In this document: one piece after another, positions 10,248 through 18,109 of the stretch
Layout of the letters: each line of letters begins with the position of its first letter
Position numbering within the stretch: position 1 is the first letter of the stretch
NCBI GenBank assembly: GCA_902528515.1
Contig: CABZTD010000008.1
Coordinates: 1-64,000, forward strand
Origin: K189A clade bacterium
GTDB lineage: Bacteria > Pseudomonadota > Gammaproteobacteria > Pseudomonadales > Azotimanducaceae
Direction of reading: 5' to 3'
DNA: 64,000 bases
Program-made: the position numbers and the translations under genes
The notes under the pieces: generated by a model
The model's input: the letters and a program-made list of their open reading frames with translations, nothing else
Told to the model about the DNA's origin: nothing
The model's database searches: none

Positions 10248-11089
10248 GCGATGATTACTAAGCCAAGTATGGTTGGTCGCGGCTCATTGTCTTTCAGTTT
10301 GGTCATCGTCGCTACTGAGCCAACTTTGCTGACTTTGTAGATACCCTCAAACGTGTCTACCCAACCCTTGACCCGTTGCACTGATTTACCCAAATTATTA
10401 AGTAGAGCGTCTAGAGAGTTGCGGGCGATGGTTTCCTCTTGATACCACGTTTGTGCGCGAAAGCTTGGTTTATTTAATAACAGTAGATCGGTAAACGTGC
10501 CGTCGTCTACATGCTGCCATCGCAGTATGGTCTCAATCAGATCTGGATCCTGGCTACTTAACTGCGGTGTCAGGTGATGCAGCTCAAAGCCAGGGTTGAG
10601 GTCGGCTTTGCTCACGACGTGCAGATGGGCTTGTGCTGCTTGAGCACGCACTAAACTACCCACATATTTGTCTTGGCAGCGCGCTGCATAACTTGAGGCA
10701 TCTATCAGCACTACGCAGGCCATCGGCGTAAAACCTGGATAGTGACAATGCTGCCAAACCCGCGCGGGTTCAGCGACACCACTGGTCTCCATGATGACGT
10801 GCTCGACCTCCAATCCATGCAATTCATCCAGTGCCTTGCTGAGGTCGTTACTGATGCTGCAGCAAATGCAGCCGTTCGACAGGCCGATTACCGTCCCATC
10901 ATTGGATGCGCCGCGAATCAAAGATTCGTCGATATTGATGTCACCGAAGTCGTTGACCAGTACGGCGGTCCCCGGCGGCAGCCCAGGGTAAGACAGGATT
11001 TTGTTGATGAGCGTGGTTTTACCTGCCCCAAGGTAACCGCCGATCAGAGTGATGGGGATGCTATGACTACTGGCAACGCTGTCGCTCAT
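10160..11089 (-). CDS. COG0523 (CobW/YjiA-type) GTP-dependent metallochaperone
   Basis: A 309-residue G3E-family P-loop GTPase. Visible motifs are Walker A GGYLGAGKT (17-25), the metal-binding GCICC (73-77, CxCC) that defines COG0523, and a guanine-specificity SKAD. COG0523 proteins load or traffic metals, mostly zinc or cobalt. The start chosen is the ATG at 11089, because the P-loop then lies at its normal distance from the N terminus and the codon overlaps the TGA of the upstream amidohydrolase (ATGA). A longer open frame to 11425 runs antisense-like through the neighbour and is not credible. Coupling to a metal-dependent amidohydrolase suggests it may metallate that enzyme. Confidence 0.9.
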   Translation of the reverse strand: MSDSVASSHSIPITLIGGYLGAGKTTLINKILSYPGLPPGTAVLVNDFGDINIDESLIRGASNDGTVIGLSNGCICCSISNDLSKALDELHGLEVEHVIMETSGVAEPARVWQHCHYPGFTPMACVVLIDASSYAARCQDKYVGSLVRAQAAQAHLHVVSKADLNPGFELHHLTPQLSSQDPDLIETILRWQHVDDGTFTDLLLLNKPSFRAQTWYQEETIARNSLDALLNNLGKSVQRVKGWVDTFEGIYKVSKVGSVATMTKLKDNEPRPTILGLVIIAYGDACSISESIEQAGALASGQITMTFSS

Positions 11090-12723
11090 GGAATGGGGAA
11101 TACCCTGCCCTCGAACACGGTCGCGCATATGCCAATATCGCGCAGCACCATGGGATCGCAATTCAGGGGGTCGTCGTCCAGAACAGTAAAGTCTGCCCGT
11201 TTGCCTGCGCGCAGGCTGCCGGTGATATCCGCGATGCCAATGGTGTGTGCTGCGTTTATGGTGATGGCCTCCAGGGCCTGCTGCTGGGTCAGTTTCTCCG
11301 CAGCACCCATAACCTGGCCCTCGTGGTTTATACGGTTTACCGCCACCCACATGTTGTAGAGTGGCTCTGCAGGAGCCATGGTGAAATCGGAATGCACGGT
11401 GGTATTGATACCCGCGGCAAAGCAACTTCCAACGCGCGCCATTTGGCTAGCACGCTCGTAGCCGATGCCCGATTTTGCGTAATTGTTGGAAAGCTCATGC
11501 AGGTAGTAGACGTTGGCAGAGACCTGCCCCCCTAGGGCTTTGATTCGCCGAATTTGCTCTGGCGTGCTGAAGCCAAAGTGTTCGAAGGTAAAGCCGTGAT
11601 TAAACCTTGGTTTCTCGTCCTGCATTTTTTGCAGAATATCCAGAGTCAGCTCCAAACCTAGATCGCCAGTGACATGTACATGAATCTGATAGCCCGCGAG
11701 CCAGTAAGCGCGAATATGCCTTTCCAATTCTTCCGGTGCCGCGAGCCATTCTCCATGGTGGCCGTCGATGTAGCCTGGCTCCTGCATTTGGGCAAGCTGG
11801 CTGAAAAAGGCCCCGTCACTGAATAATTTAATGTGACGACTAAAACTGAGGCGATGGCTGTTGTGTCTAAGCAAGTCGGCGGCCATGGCCGGGCCCTCTT
11901 CAGGTTTACGCCCGCCCTGGGTCAGCCTCGTGCCATGCACAACAAGGCGCGTACGAAAGGGTACGTTGTCCCCTTCAAGTTGTTCGGTAAGGGCTTTGGC
12001 CTCTGCATCAAGGTTAAACAAACCCGTGGCAAGGTCGCCAATACTGGTGTGACCGCCATGGTGGACCACCTGTTTTAGGCGTCCAAGACCTTGGGCGTAT
12101 TTCTCTGGTGCCAATATCCACGGATTCAGTCGGTTGATCGCGAAGCCCAGGCCTAGCTCAAAAAAACGGCCTTTGTCGATATCTATCTGCAAACCCGGCT
12201 TGATTTGAGCGGGATCAATACCCGCCATGCTCATGGCCGGGTCGTTCATATACAGCTCGTGGAAGGAGCGGTGCCAAATGATGATGGGTCGCTGATTACT
12301 AACTTGATGGATGCGGATTTTGTCCATATCGCCATGCCACAGCTGGTGATAACCCCAAATAAAGAGCGGTTCTCCGGCGGGCTTACTGCGATGCAGGGCT
12401 TGCATGCGCGCGTCAAATGCGGGGAGATCCGAGACCGGCTCAACATCTCCCCATGGCAGTTTCCAGCGCATGGCAGTAATGAACTCCATGGGAAGTAATA
12501 CAGCTGCCATGCTTGGATGAAGGTGCGGGTCTATAAAGCCCGGACAAATGACTTTGTCCGCAAATTGCTCGTCTAGCCTGAATTGCTGGCCCTCTAACCA
12601 AGGCTGCATACGCTCTGGTTCGCCAACTTCCAATATGTTCCCGTCGCGCACCAGCACAGCCGAGGCTCGGGGCATGGACGGATTCATGGTGATAACCGAG
12701 CGGGCTTTATACAATGTCAGCAT
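11086..12723 (-). CDS. Amidohydrolase family 3 (YtcJ-like) metal-dependent hydrolase
   Basis: A 545-residue amidohydrolase with the small N-terminal beta domain seen in imidazolonepropionase-type enzymes, then a TIM barrel. The metal-binding HxH is at residues 67-69 (DPHLHPS), followed later by HVTGD and HSDFTMAP, and the C-terminal beta strand ending RADFTVLDDDPL. YtcJ-like proteins hydrolyse diverse amides or carbamates; the substrate is unknown. No signal peptide is obvious. The gene is followed by the COG0523 GTPase with a 4-base overlap and preceded by a GMC oxidoreductase at 8 bases, so the three form an operon. Confidence 0.88.
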   Translation of the reverse strand: MLTLYKARSVITMNPSMPRASAVLVRDGNILEVGEPERMQPWLEGQQFRLDEQFADKVICPGFIDPHLHPSMAAVLLPMEFITAMRWKLPWGDVEPVSDLPAFDARMQALHRSKPAGEPLFIWGYHQLWHGDMDKIRIHQVSNQRPIIIWHRSFHELYMNDPAMSMAGIDPAQIKPGLQIDIDKGRFFELGLGFAINRLNPWILAPEKYAQGLGRLKQVVHHGGHTSIGDLATGLFNLDAEAKALTEQLEGDNVPFRTRLVVHGTRLTQGGRKPEEGPAMAADLLRHNSHRLSFSRHIKLFSDGAFFSQLAQMQEPGYIDGHHGEWLAAPEELERHIRAYWLAGYQIHVHVTGDLGLELTLDILQKMQDEKPRFNHGFTFEHFGFSTPEQIRRIKALGGQVSANVYYLHELSNNYAKSGIGYERASQMARVGSCFAAGINTTVHSDFTMAPAEPLYNMWVAVNRINHEGQVMGAAEKLTQQQALEAITINAAHTIGIADITGSLRAGKRADFTVLDDDPLNCDPMVLRDIGICATVFEGRVFPIP

Positions 12724-12731
12724 GCTTTCTC

Positions 12732-14327
12732 TTAGGGGGCTCTGGCCTCTAATAACAAGTCCGCGCCTTTCTCCGCCAGCATTATCGTCGCGGCGTTGGT
12801 ATTGCCGCTGACTACGTAGGGCATCACCGATGCATCAATCACCGAAAGTCCCTCGAGGCCCATGACACGCAGGCTTGGGTCGACGACCTTGCCAATGCTG
12901 CAAGTACTGGTGGGATGATAAACCGTACTTGCCTCGTTGCGGATATAGGTCATAAGGTCGTCATCACTGTTCACGTCGACATTCTCGCTCGGTGATAGTC
13001 GCTGTTTTAGGTAAGGTTGCAGGTCAGACTGCTGAAAAACGTCGAGCAATATACGCATACCTTTGAGCAACGTGTCTTGATCCAGGGGTGAGCTAAGGTA
13101 GTTTGCGCTAATGGCCGGAGCGTCAGCTATGTTGTTACTTTTGACGTGAATCGAACCACGAGATTCAGGGCGGGACTGGTTCACCACGGCAGTAATCGCG
13201 GGTTCTTTCATGGCCTGAATTTTGCCGGCGTTATTGTACAGGGTCCCACCGGAGGCGAAGTGAATTTGTACGTCTGGTGCTTCCAAGCCTTCTCGCGTAT
13301 AGCAAAATGCGCCCACCGGGGCCGAGCCAGTTGTGAGCGGTCCTTCTCGCAAGAAAAACCACTTCAATGCAGCAGCCCCAAGGTTGACACCTTGTACTTC
13401 CCGATTGATAGAGCACTCAGGCTCCGTGCCATAAACCACCTTACATAGTAGATGATCTTGTAAGTGCTCGCCGACGTCAGGAGCATGGTGTACGACGTCG
13501 ATACCTAATTCTTGCAGACGCTCGCCATCACCCACACCCGAAACTTCTAGCAATTGGGGTGATGCGATCGCACCGCCGCTGAGTATGATGTGGTCGCCAC
13601 GCACGGTCTCGTTCTTGCCATGTCGTCTGATCTCAACGCCACGAGCCCGTTTGCCCTCAAAGAACACGCGCTGGGCATGAGCGTGAGTGACGATGTTAAG
13701 GTTGGTTCGTGAACGGATTGGGTTAAGGTAGGCACTGGCGGTGCTCCAGCGTCGGCCGTTGCTCTGCGTGAATTGGTAATAACCGCAGCCTGCTTGATCG
13801 ACGCCGTTAAAATCTGGATTACTGGGTATGCCTGCTTGATTCATGGCGCGGATAAACTCGTTATCCATTGGTCGTTTGTCGCGTACGTCCTGTACGTGCA
13901 GCGGCCCATCGGTGCCGTGCATATCATCCCTGTGTACCTGCTGTTTTTCGGCCTTTTTGTAGTAGGGCAGAACCTCTTCCCAAGACCATCCTTTCGCGCC
14001 GGCCTGTTCCCAAGCTGCAAAGTCCAAAGGCACCCCACGAATATAAATCATGCCGTTGATGGCGCTGGAGCCGCCAAGAACTTTGCCGCGAGGCCACAAG
14101 ACTTGTCGATTGTTTAGCTCCGGTTCCGGCTCAGTTTGAAAGCTCCAATCGAATTTTGAATTGCCAAAAGTTGCTGCCCAGCCTGCAGGAACGTGGAGTA
14201 AGGGCGAGCGGTTGCTGCCGCCGGCCTCCAGCAAACACACGCGAATATCTGGGTTGGCGCTCAGGCGATTTGCAAGCACACATCCCGCAGAGCCCGCGCC
14301 CACAATAACGTAATCGAATTGGCTCAT
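12732..14327 (-). CDS. GMC family FAD-dependent alcohol/choline dehydrogenase
   Basis: A 531-residue glucose-methanol-choline oxidoreductase. The FAD dinucleotide fold is at the N terminus (IVGAGSAG, residues 8-15), GMC signature 1 follows near residue 80 (GGSSAINGMIYIRG) and signature 2 near 255 (GGAIASPQLLEVSG). The active-site His sits in YHPTSTC and its partner Asn in SGNTNA. The start at 14327 is preferred over an in-frame codon 24 bases upstream because a strong GGGAGGGAGG ribosome site sits directly before it. It oxidises an alcohol, aliphatic or quaternary-amine-linked, to an aldehyde. It heads the amidohydrolase/COG0523 operon. Confidence 0.92.
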   Translation of the reverse strand: MSQFDYVIVGAGSAGCVLANRLSANPDIRVCLLEAGGSNRSPLLHVPAGWAATFGNSKFDWSFQTEPEPELNNRQVLWPRGKVLGGSSAINGMIYIRGVPLDFAAWEQAGAKGWSWEEVLPYYKKAEKQQVHRDDMHGTDGPLHVQDVRDKRPMDNEFIRAMNQAGIPSNPDFNGVDQAGCGYYQFTQSNGRRWSTASAYLNPIRSRTNLNIVTHAHAQRVFFEGKRARGVEIRRHGKNETVRGDHIILSGGAIASPQLLEVSGVGDGERLQELGIDVVHHAPDVGEHLQDHLLCKVVYGTEPECSINREVQGVNLGAAALKWFFLREGPLTTGSAPVGAFCYTREGLEAPDVQIHFASGGTLYNNAGKIQAMKEPAITAVVNQSRPESRGSIHVKSNNIADAPAISANYLSSPLDQDTLLKGMRILLDVFQQSDLQPYLKQRLSPSENVDVNSDDDLMTYIRNEASTVYHPTSTCSIGKVVDPSLRVMGLEGLSVIDASVMPYVVSGNTNAATIMLAEKGADLLLEARAP

Positions 14328-14448
14328 AGATTCCCTCCCTCCCGAAAGCATGCCATAACCCGTTTGATTTAACTCAACTTTTGCGCGGCTTCTAAAGGCG
14401 CTATTGTGCTTCCGCGCCGGGCAAAGCAGGCTATTTGAAAGGAGTGTT

Positions 14449-15489
14449 ATGGATCCAGTCAGTCAGGGAGTAGTCGGTGCGGCATTCGCGCAAATCGCGG
14501 CAAGACGTACAACGCTAGCAACCGTCGCCTGGTACGGCGCGCTGGGAGGTATGGCGCCAGACCTGGATGTGCTTTTTCAGTCCTCTGCCGACCCGCTATT
14601 TTTCCTAGAGTTCCACCGCCAATTTACGCATTCGCTCATATTCATTCCTGCTGGCGCGTTTCTCGTATTCCTTGTCCTTAGAGCTGTCGCAAATCGGATA
14701 AAAATTCTGCAGGGTCTTTCTACTGGTCAAGCATACTTGGCCTGTCTGATGGGTTATGCCACTCACGGACTGTTGGATTCTTGCACCTCCTATGGCACTC
14801 AGCTGTTTTGGCCTTTCTCAGATGAACGAGTTGCCTGGGATACCATGTCCATAGTCGACCCACTGTTCACCATGCCGCTATTGGTATTTGTTATTGCAGC
14901 AGCTCGAACCCAGCGCCAATGGCTGTCATGTCTTGCCTGCGGCTGGATGCTGGGCTTCCTCGCCCTAGGTTGGCTGCAACACGAGCGCGCTATCCAGGCA
15001 GCTGCCCAGGTGGCCAGCTTACGCGGGCACGAACCGCTGCGTCTTTCGGTCAAGCCGTCGTTTGCAAATCTGTTGGTTTGGAAGGCGATTTACGAGCACG
15101 AAGACTCGTACTATGTCGACGCAATGCGCGTGGGTGCGCAGACGACCTGGTTTCCTGGCGCTCGCGTGCCAAAGCTTGACTTGACCCGCCACTTTCCGGG
15201 CTTAGAAGTCGATTCTCAGCAAGCATTGGATGTCGAGCGTTTTCGCTGGTTTTCCGACGATTATCTGTCACCCCTGGAAAATACACCGCGTATCGTAGAC
15301 ATGCGCTATAGCCTGGTCCCCAATGAAGTAGACCCCATGTGGGGCATCGATATTGACCCTGCAAAGCAAAATTCTCATGTGGGCTGGTGGTCTAGTCGAG
15401 AACTCACGGAAATCAAGCAGCGAGATTTTGCAGGCATGTTGCTTGGTGTTTCCGGTATCCCACTGCCTGCGCAGGAGGCGACACCGTGA
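14449..15489 (+). CDS. YdjM-like inner-membrane metal-dependent hydrolase (DUF457 family)
   Basis: A 346-residue membrane protein of the YdjM/YfhO-type metal-dependent hydrolase family. The N terminus MDPVSQGVVGAAFA is characteristic, and the metal motifs GGMAPDLD and RQFTHSL lie between and beside the first hydrophobic helices. ATHGLLDSCTSYGTQLFWPF is also typical. About four or five membrane helices occupy residues 1-185 and the rest is a soluble domain. The ATG at 14449 is chosen because AAAGGAG lies 5 bases before it; an upstream TTG at 14404 has no such site. Its stop overlaps the GTG of a CinA-like gene. The substrate is unknown. Confidence 0.87.
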   Translation: MDPVSQGVVGAAFAQIAARRTTLATVAWYGALGGMAPDLDVLFQSSADPLFFLEFHRQFTHSLIFIPAGAFLVFLVLRAVANRIKILQGLSTGQAYLACLMGYATHGLLDSCTSYGTQLFWPFSDERVAWDTMSIVDPLFTMPLLVFVIAAARTQRQWLSCLACGWMLGFLALGWLQHERAIQAAAQVASLRGHEPLRLSVKPSFANLLVWKAIYEHEDSYYVDAMRVGAQTTWFPGARVPKLDLTRHFPGLEVDSQQALDVERFRWFSDDYLSPLENTPRIVDMRYSLVPNEVDPMWGIDIDPAKQNSHVGWWSSRELTEIKQRDFAGMLLGVSGIPLPAQEATP

Positions 15490-15971
15490 GCGTCCTGACC
15501 TCAATGGCCCAGGAGGCGGCCTTACGGTTGCGCGAGCGCGGTGAAACTATTGTGGTAGCAGAAACCTCAACCGGCGGACTCATTTCCTCGGCATTGCTTG
15601 TCGTACCCGGAGCGTCGGCGTACTACAAGGGGGGAAGTGTGCTTTACACCTTTGAGTCGAGGAAAAAGTTGCTGGGTATCACACGGCAAGATGTTGAAGG
15701 CTTGGCACCCATGAGTGAAGGCATGGTGATGGCCTTCGCGCGCAAGGCGCAGGATCAGTTTGAGGCCACCTGGGCGATTGCAGAGCTAGGTATTGCTGGT
15801 CCCACGGGTGTCCCTTACGGCGAAGCGGGTTCTAGTGTGATTGGTATTGCTGGACCGAACCCGATATCGGGACTGCTCGAGACCGGATCCGATGATCGTG
15901 AACACAACATGTGGCGCTTTACTGAGCATGCTTTTGTGTTGCTGTGCCGTGCACTCGGTAGAGCGAGCTAA
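15486..15971 (+). CDS. CinA C-terminal domain protein, probable nicotinamide-nucleotide amidohydrolase (PncC-like)
   Basis: A 161-residue stand-alone CinA C-terminal domain. In bacteria this fold deamidates NMN to nicotinate mononucleotide for pyridine-nucleotide recycling. Recognisable are the N-terminal AETSTGGLISSALL (residues 25-38), the central YYKGGSVLYTFESRKKLLG and the glycine-rich GIAGPTGVPYG. The insert PISGLLETGSDDREHN is longer than in the E. coli protein, and the usual GPGG run is varied, so NMN specificity is less certain. Translation begins at a GTG within the stop of the YdjM-like gene (4-base overlap). Confidence 0.85.
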   Translation: MSVLTSMAQEAALRLRERGETIVVAETSTGGLISSALLVVPGASAYYKGGSVLYTFESRKKLLGITRQDVEGLAPMSEGMVMAFARKAQDQFEATWAIAELGIAGPTGVPYGEAGSSVIGIAGPNPISGLLETGSDDREHNMWRFTEHAFVLLCRALGRAS

Positions 15972-15981
15972 ACGCGAACTT

Positions 15982-17073
15982 TTAAAACTCGAGAATTGCA
16001 CGCCCAGCAATTTCTCCGTTAGCTAGCGCGTCGGTTGCCTCATTGATTTGGTCGATGCTAAAGCGCTCTGTAACCATTTTGTCCAGGGCTAAGTCACCGT
16101 TTTCTTCCCATTCCAAAAAGCGAGGAAAGTCGCGGTCTGGTGCGCACGAACCGCCAATGCTGCCGATAAAGTGTTTTTCGTTTATTAGAAGATCTACTGC
16201 ATTGATCTCAGCCTTGGTGGTGGGGACTCCGACGAGTACTGCTTTGCCCCCATTCCTGGCACCGAAATGACCGCTGCGACAAGCCGGCACAATCTGCTCC
16301 ATGGTTTGTTTAATCCCAATACAGTCAAAAGCGTAGTCAGCGCCAGATATTGGTGCGCGCCCGAAGCTGAAGCCGTCGTCACGGGTCGTTAGCGCATGAA
16401 TCGCCGCCACGGGATCTTCGCGACTGGCGTTGACGACATGGGTCGCGCCAAAGCCCTTGGCAAAGGTAAGCTTTTCGTCATCAAGGTCCACGGCAATGAT
16501 TGGGTTCGCACCTGCCATCCGCGCACCGACCACGGCGGATAGGCCAACACCGCCAACGCCGAAAATGGCGACACTCTCGTTCGCTTGGACATTGGCGGTA
16601 TTGATGACCGCGCCGGCACCGGTCATTACCGCGCAGCCAATGATGGCACTGACATCGGTTTTGATATTTGGGTCTACTTTGACCACATACTGTTGATCGG
16701 CAATGGTGTGATCGGCCCAGGTGAACACATTCTGGGATGATGCGGTCCCGTCAGATACCTCCAGGCTAGCCGCAACTGGTGGCATAGATTCCGACGCCGC
16801 CTGGCGGGGTACCCAAGTCACCATCACCGTGTCTCCAGGGTTGACATGGGTGACTGCGCTTCCTACCTCTAGGACAACGCCGGTAGACTCATGCCCTAGA
16901 ATAACCGGGCTTTTGCGTGGGGCATGCATTTGATGCAGCTGGGAGTGACAAATGCCCGAAGCAAACTGTTTGACCACTACCTGATGCGGGTCGGGATCAG
17001 GCAACTCTAATGACTCGACGCGCAGTTTAGAGGTATCTGCTGGAAGGACTACAACTCTTGCAGGTGTACCCAT
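15982..17073 (-). CDS. Zinc-dependent medium-chain alcohol dehydrogenase lacking the structural zinc site
   Basis: A 363-residue MDR alcohol dehydrogenase. Catalytic-zinc ligands Cys42 (SGICHS), His61-Glu62 (GHEST) and Cys147 (IGCAVMTG) are present, as is the Rossmann GVGGVG at 172-177. The region that should carry the four structural-zinc cysteines (about residues 85-115) contains none and is instead a Ser/Ala/Pro-rich loop, so the lobe is metal-free. The start at 17073 is supported by GGGGAGGAG just upstream and by the usual N terminus; the longer open frame to 17163 has no such support. It is divergent from the GST gene. Oxidation of a primary or secondary alcohol or aldehyde interconversion is likely. 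Confidence 0.9.
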   Translation of the reverse strand: MGTPARVVVLPADTSKLRVESLELPDPDPHQVVVKQFASGICHSQLHQMHAPRKSPVILGHESTGVVLEVGSAVTHVNPGDTVMVTWVPRQAASESMPPVAASLEVSDGTASSQNVFTWADHTIADQQYVVKVDPNIKTDVSAIIGCAVMTGAGAVINTANVQANESVAIFGVGGVGLSAVVGARMAGANPIIAVDLDDEKLTFAKGFGATHVVNASREDPVAAIHALTTRDDGFSFGRAPISGADYAFDCIGIKQTMEQIVPACRSGHFGARNGGKAVLVGVPTTKAEINAVDLLINEKHFIGSIGGSCAPDRDFPRFLEWEENGDLALDKMVTERFSIDQINEATDALANGEIAGRAILEF

Positions 17074-17225
17074 ATCAATCTCCTCCCCTGTGACCGTCAA
17101 AATTCGTGATTTTCCTTGAGCATGGTCGGAACAGCAGATAAGTTCAATCCATATTCGCAGCAACAGTGACTACAGGGCGACTGAAACCACATAAAATAAG
17201 AAGTCGGTAAGAGAGGGAGAAACAC

Positions 17226-17834
17226 ATGAAGCTATACGAAGCGCCGTCGCCAAATGCTCGGCGGGTACATATCGCGCTGGCAGAAAAGGGTATCGAAGTT
17301 GAGAGAGTGGCCGTGGACATTCGCGGCGGTGAAAATATCAGTGCCGATTATTTGGCAAAAAATCCTGGTGGACGGGTGCCTATGTTGGAGCTGGACGACG
17401 GCACATACCTTGGCGAGTCTGTCGCTATTACCCGTTACTTGGACGCTATGGGCGAGGGTCCCTCGCTTTTCGGCGATACTCCGCTGCGCCAGGCCCAAGT
17501 AGAAATGTGGCACCGACGCGCTGAACTAAACTTTCTACTGGAAGTCGCTGGCGCTTTTCGCAACATCACGGGCTTCTTCAAGGACCGTGAAACCTGTGTC
17601 GAAGCGTGGGGCGTCGTCTGCGCTGAAAAGGCGCCCAAGGCTCTGGGCATGTTCGATGAACAACTGGCAAGTACCGAGTTTTTGGCTGGAGATCAATTCA
17701 GTATCGCGGATATCACTATGGGCGTCGCGCTGGATTTTGCCCGTTCGGTAAAAGTGGTCGAGTTGCCGGAGCTGCCGAATATCAAGCGATGGCATGCAGG
17801 GCTGAATGCGCGGCCTAGTTTTTCGGCGGGGTAA
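17226..17834 (+). CDS. Glutathione S-transferase family protein
   Basis: A 202-residue cytosolic GST. Residues 1-78 form the thioredoxin-like domain with a candidate catalytic Ser8 (APSPNARR), the cis-Pro motif GRVPMLEL and the glutathione-contact ESVAI. Residues 85-200 form the helical domain with the N-capping QFSIADITMGV. It conjugates glutathione to electrophiles or uses it for isomerisation or reduction; the class is uncertain, closest in style to the bacterial Nu/Phi-like types. It is divergent from the zinc alcohol dehydrogenase across 152 bases that should carry both promoters, with a GAGAGGGAG ribosome site before the ATG. Confidence 0.88.
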   Translation: MKLYEAPSPNARRVHIALAEKGIEVERVAVDIRGGENISADYLAKNPGGRVPMLELDDGTYLGESVAITRYLDAMGEGPSLFGDTPLRQAQVEMWHRRAELNFLLEVAGAFRNITGFFKDRETCVEAWGVVCAEKAPKALGMFDEQLASTEFLAGDQFSIADITMGVALDFARSVKVVELPELPNIKRWHAGLNARPSFSAG

Positions 17835-18109
17835 GTACTTGAGCTAAAGCTTTAAGTGAGCACTAGTGGAGAGTTTTCTGGATCCTTGCCAGACTTCTCC
17901 TGCAAATGAAAAATCAATGAAGTTTTGTCAGTACGTTTGGCAGGGAAATCTTTGGTGCTGGTGAGCTGGGGACTCGCTGAAACCGACCACTTGAACCAAC
18001 CTCCGAAATTCTTCTTCAAAAAAATTTGGTTCCCGAAGATCATAGCCATACTGTCGAACGATACGCCAAATGTCTTGAGATGATCTCGGCTGAGCAGCGA
18101 GCTTGCGGG
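17835..18109. other. Convergent intergenic region between the GST and mevalonate genes
   Basis: Between the ends of two converging genes. I see one short palindrome (TAAAGCTTTA near 17845) and an A/T-rich run near 18015, but no hairpin plus T-tract that I would call a terminator. A 65-codon minus-strand open frame occupies most of it and has no recognisable domain or ribosome site, so I did not call it. Confidence 0.5.

Noticed and set aside
10742-11359. 205-codon plus-strand frame opposite COG0523/amidohydrolase
   Set aside because: Antisense to two conserved genes and without recognisable motifs.
10160-11425. 421-residue version of the COG0523 GTPase
   Set aside because: The extra N-terminal 112 residues run through the amidohydrolase gene in another frame and are His/Arg/Gly-rich; the P-loop then would be displaced.
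17852-18049. 65-codon minus-strand open frame between GST and the mevalonate genes
   Set aside because: No recognisable domain, no convincing ribosome site; composition is unlike neighbouring proteins.
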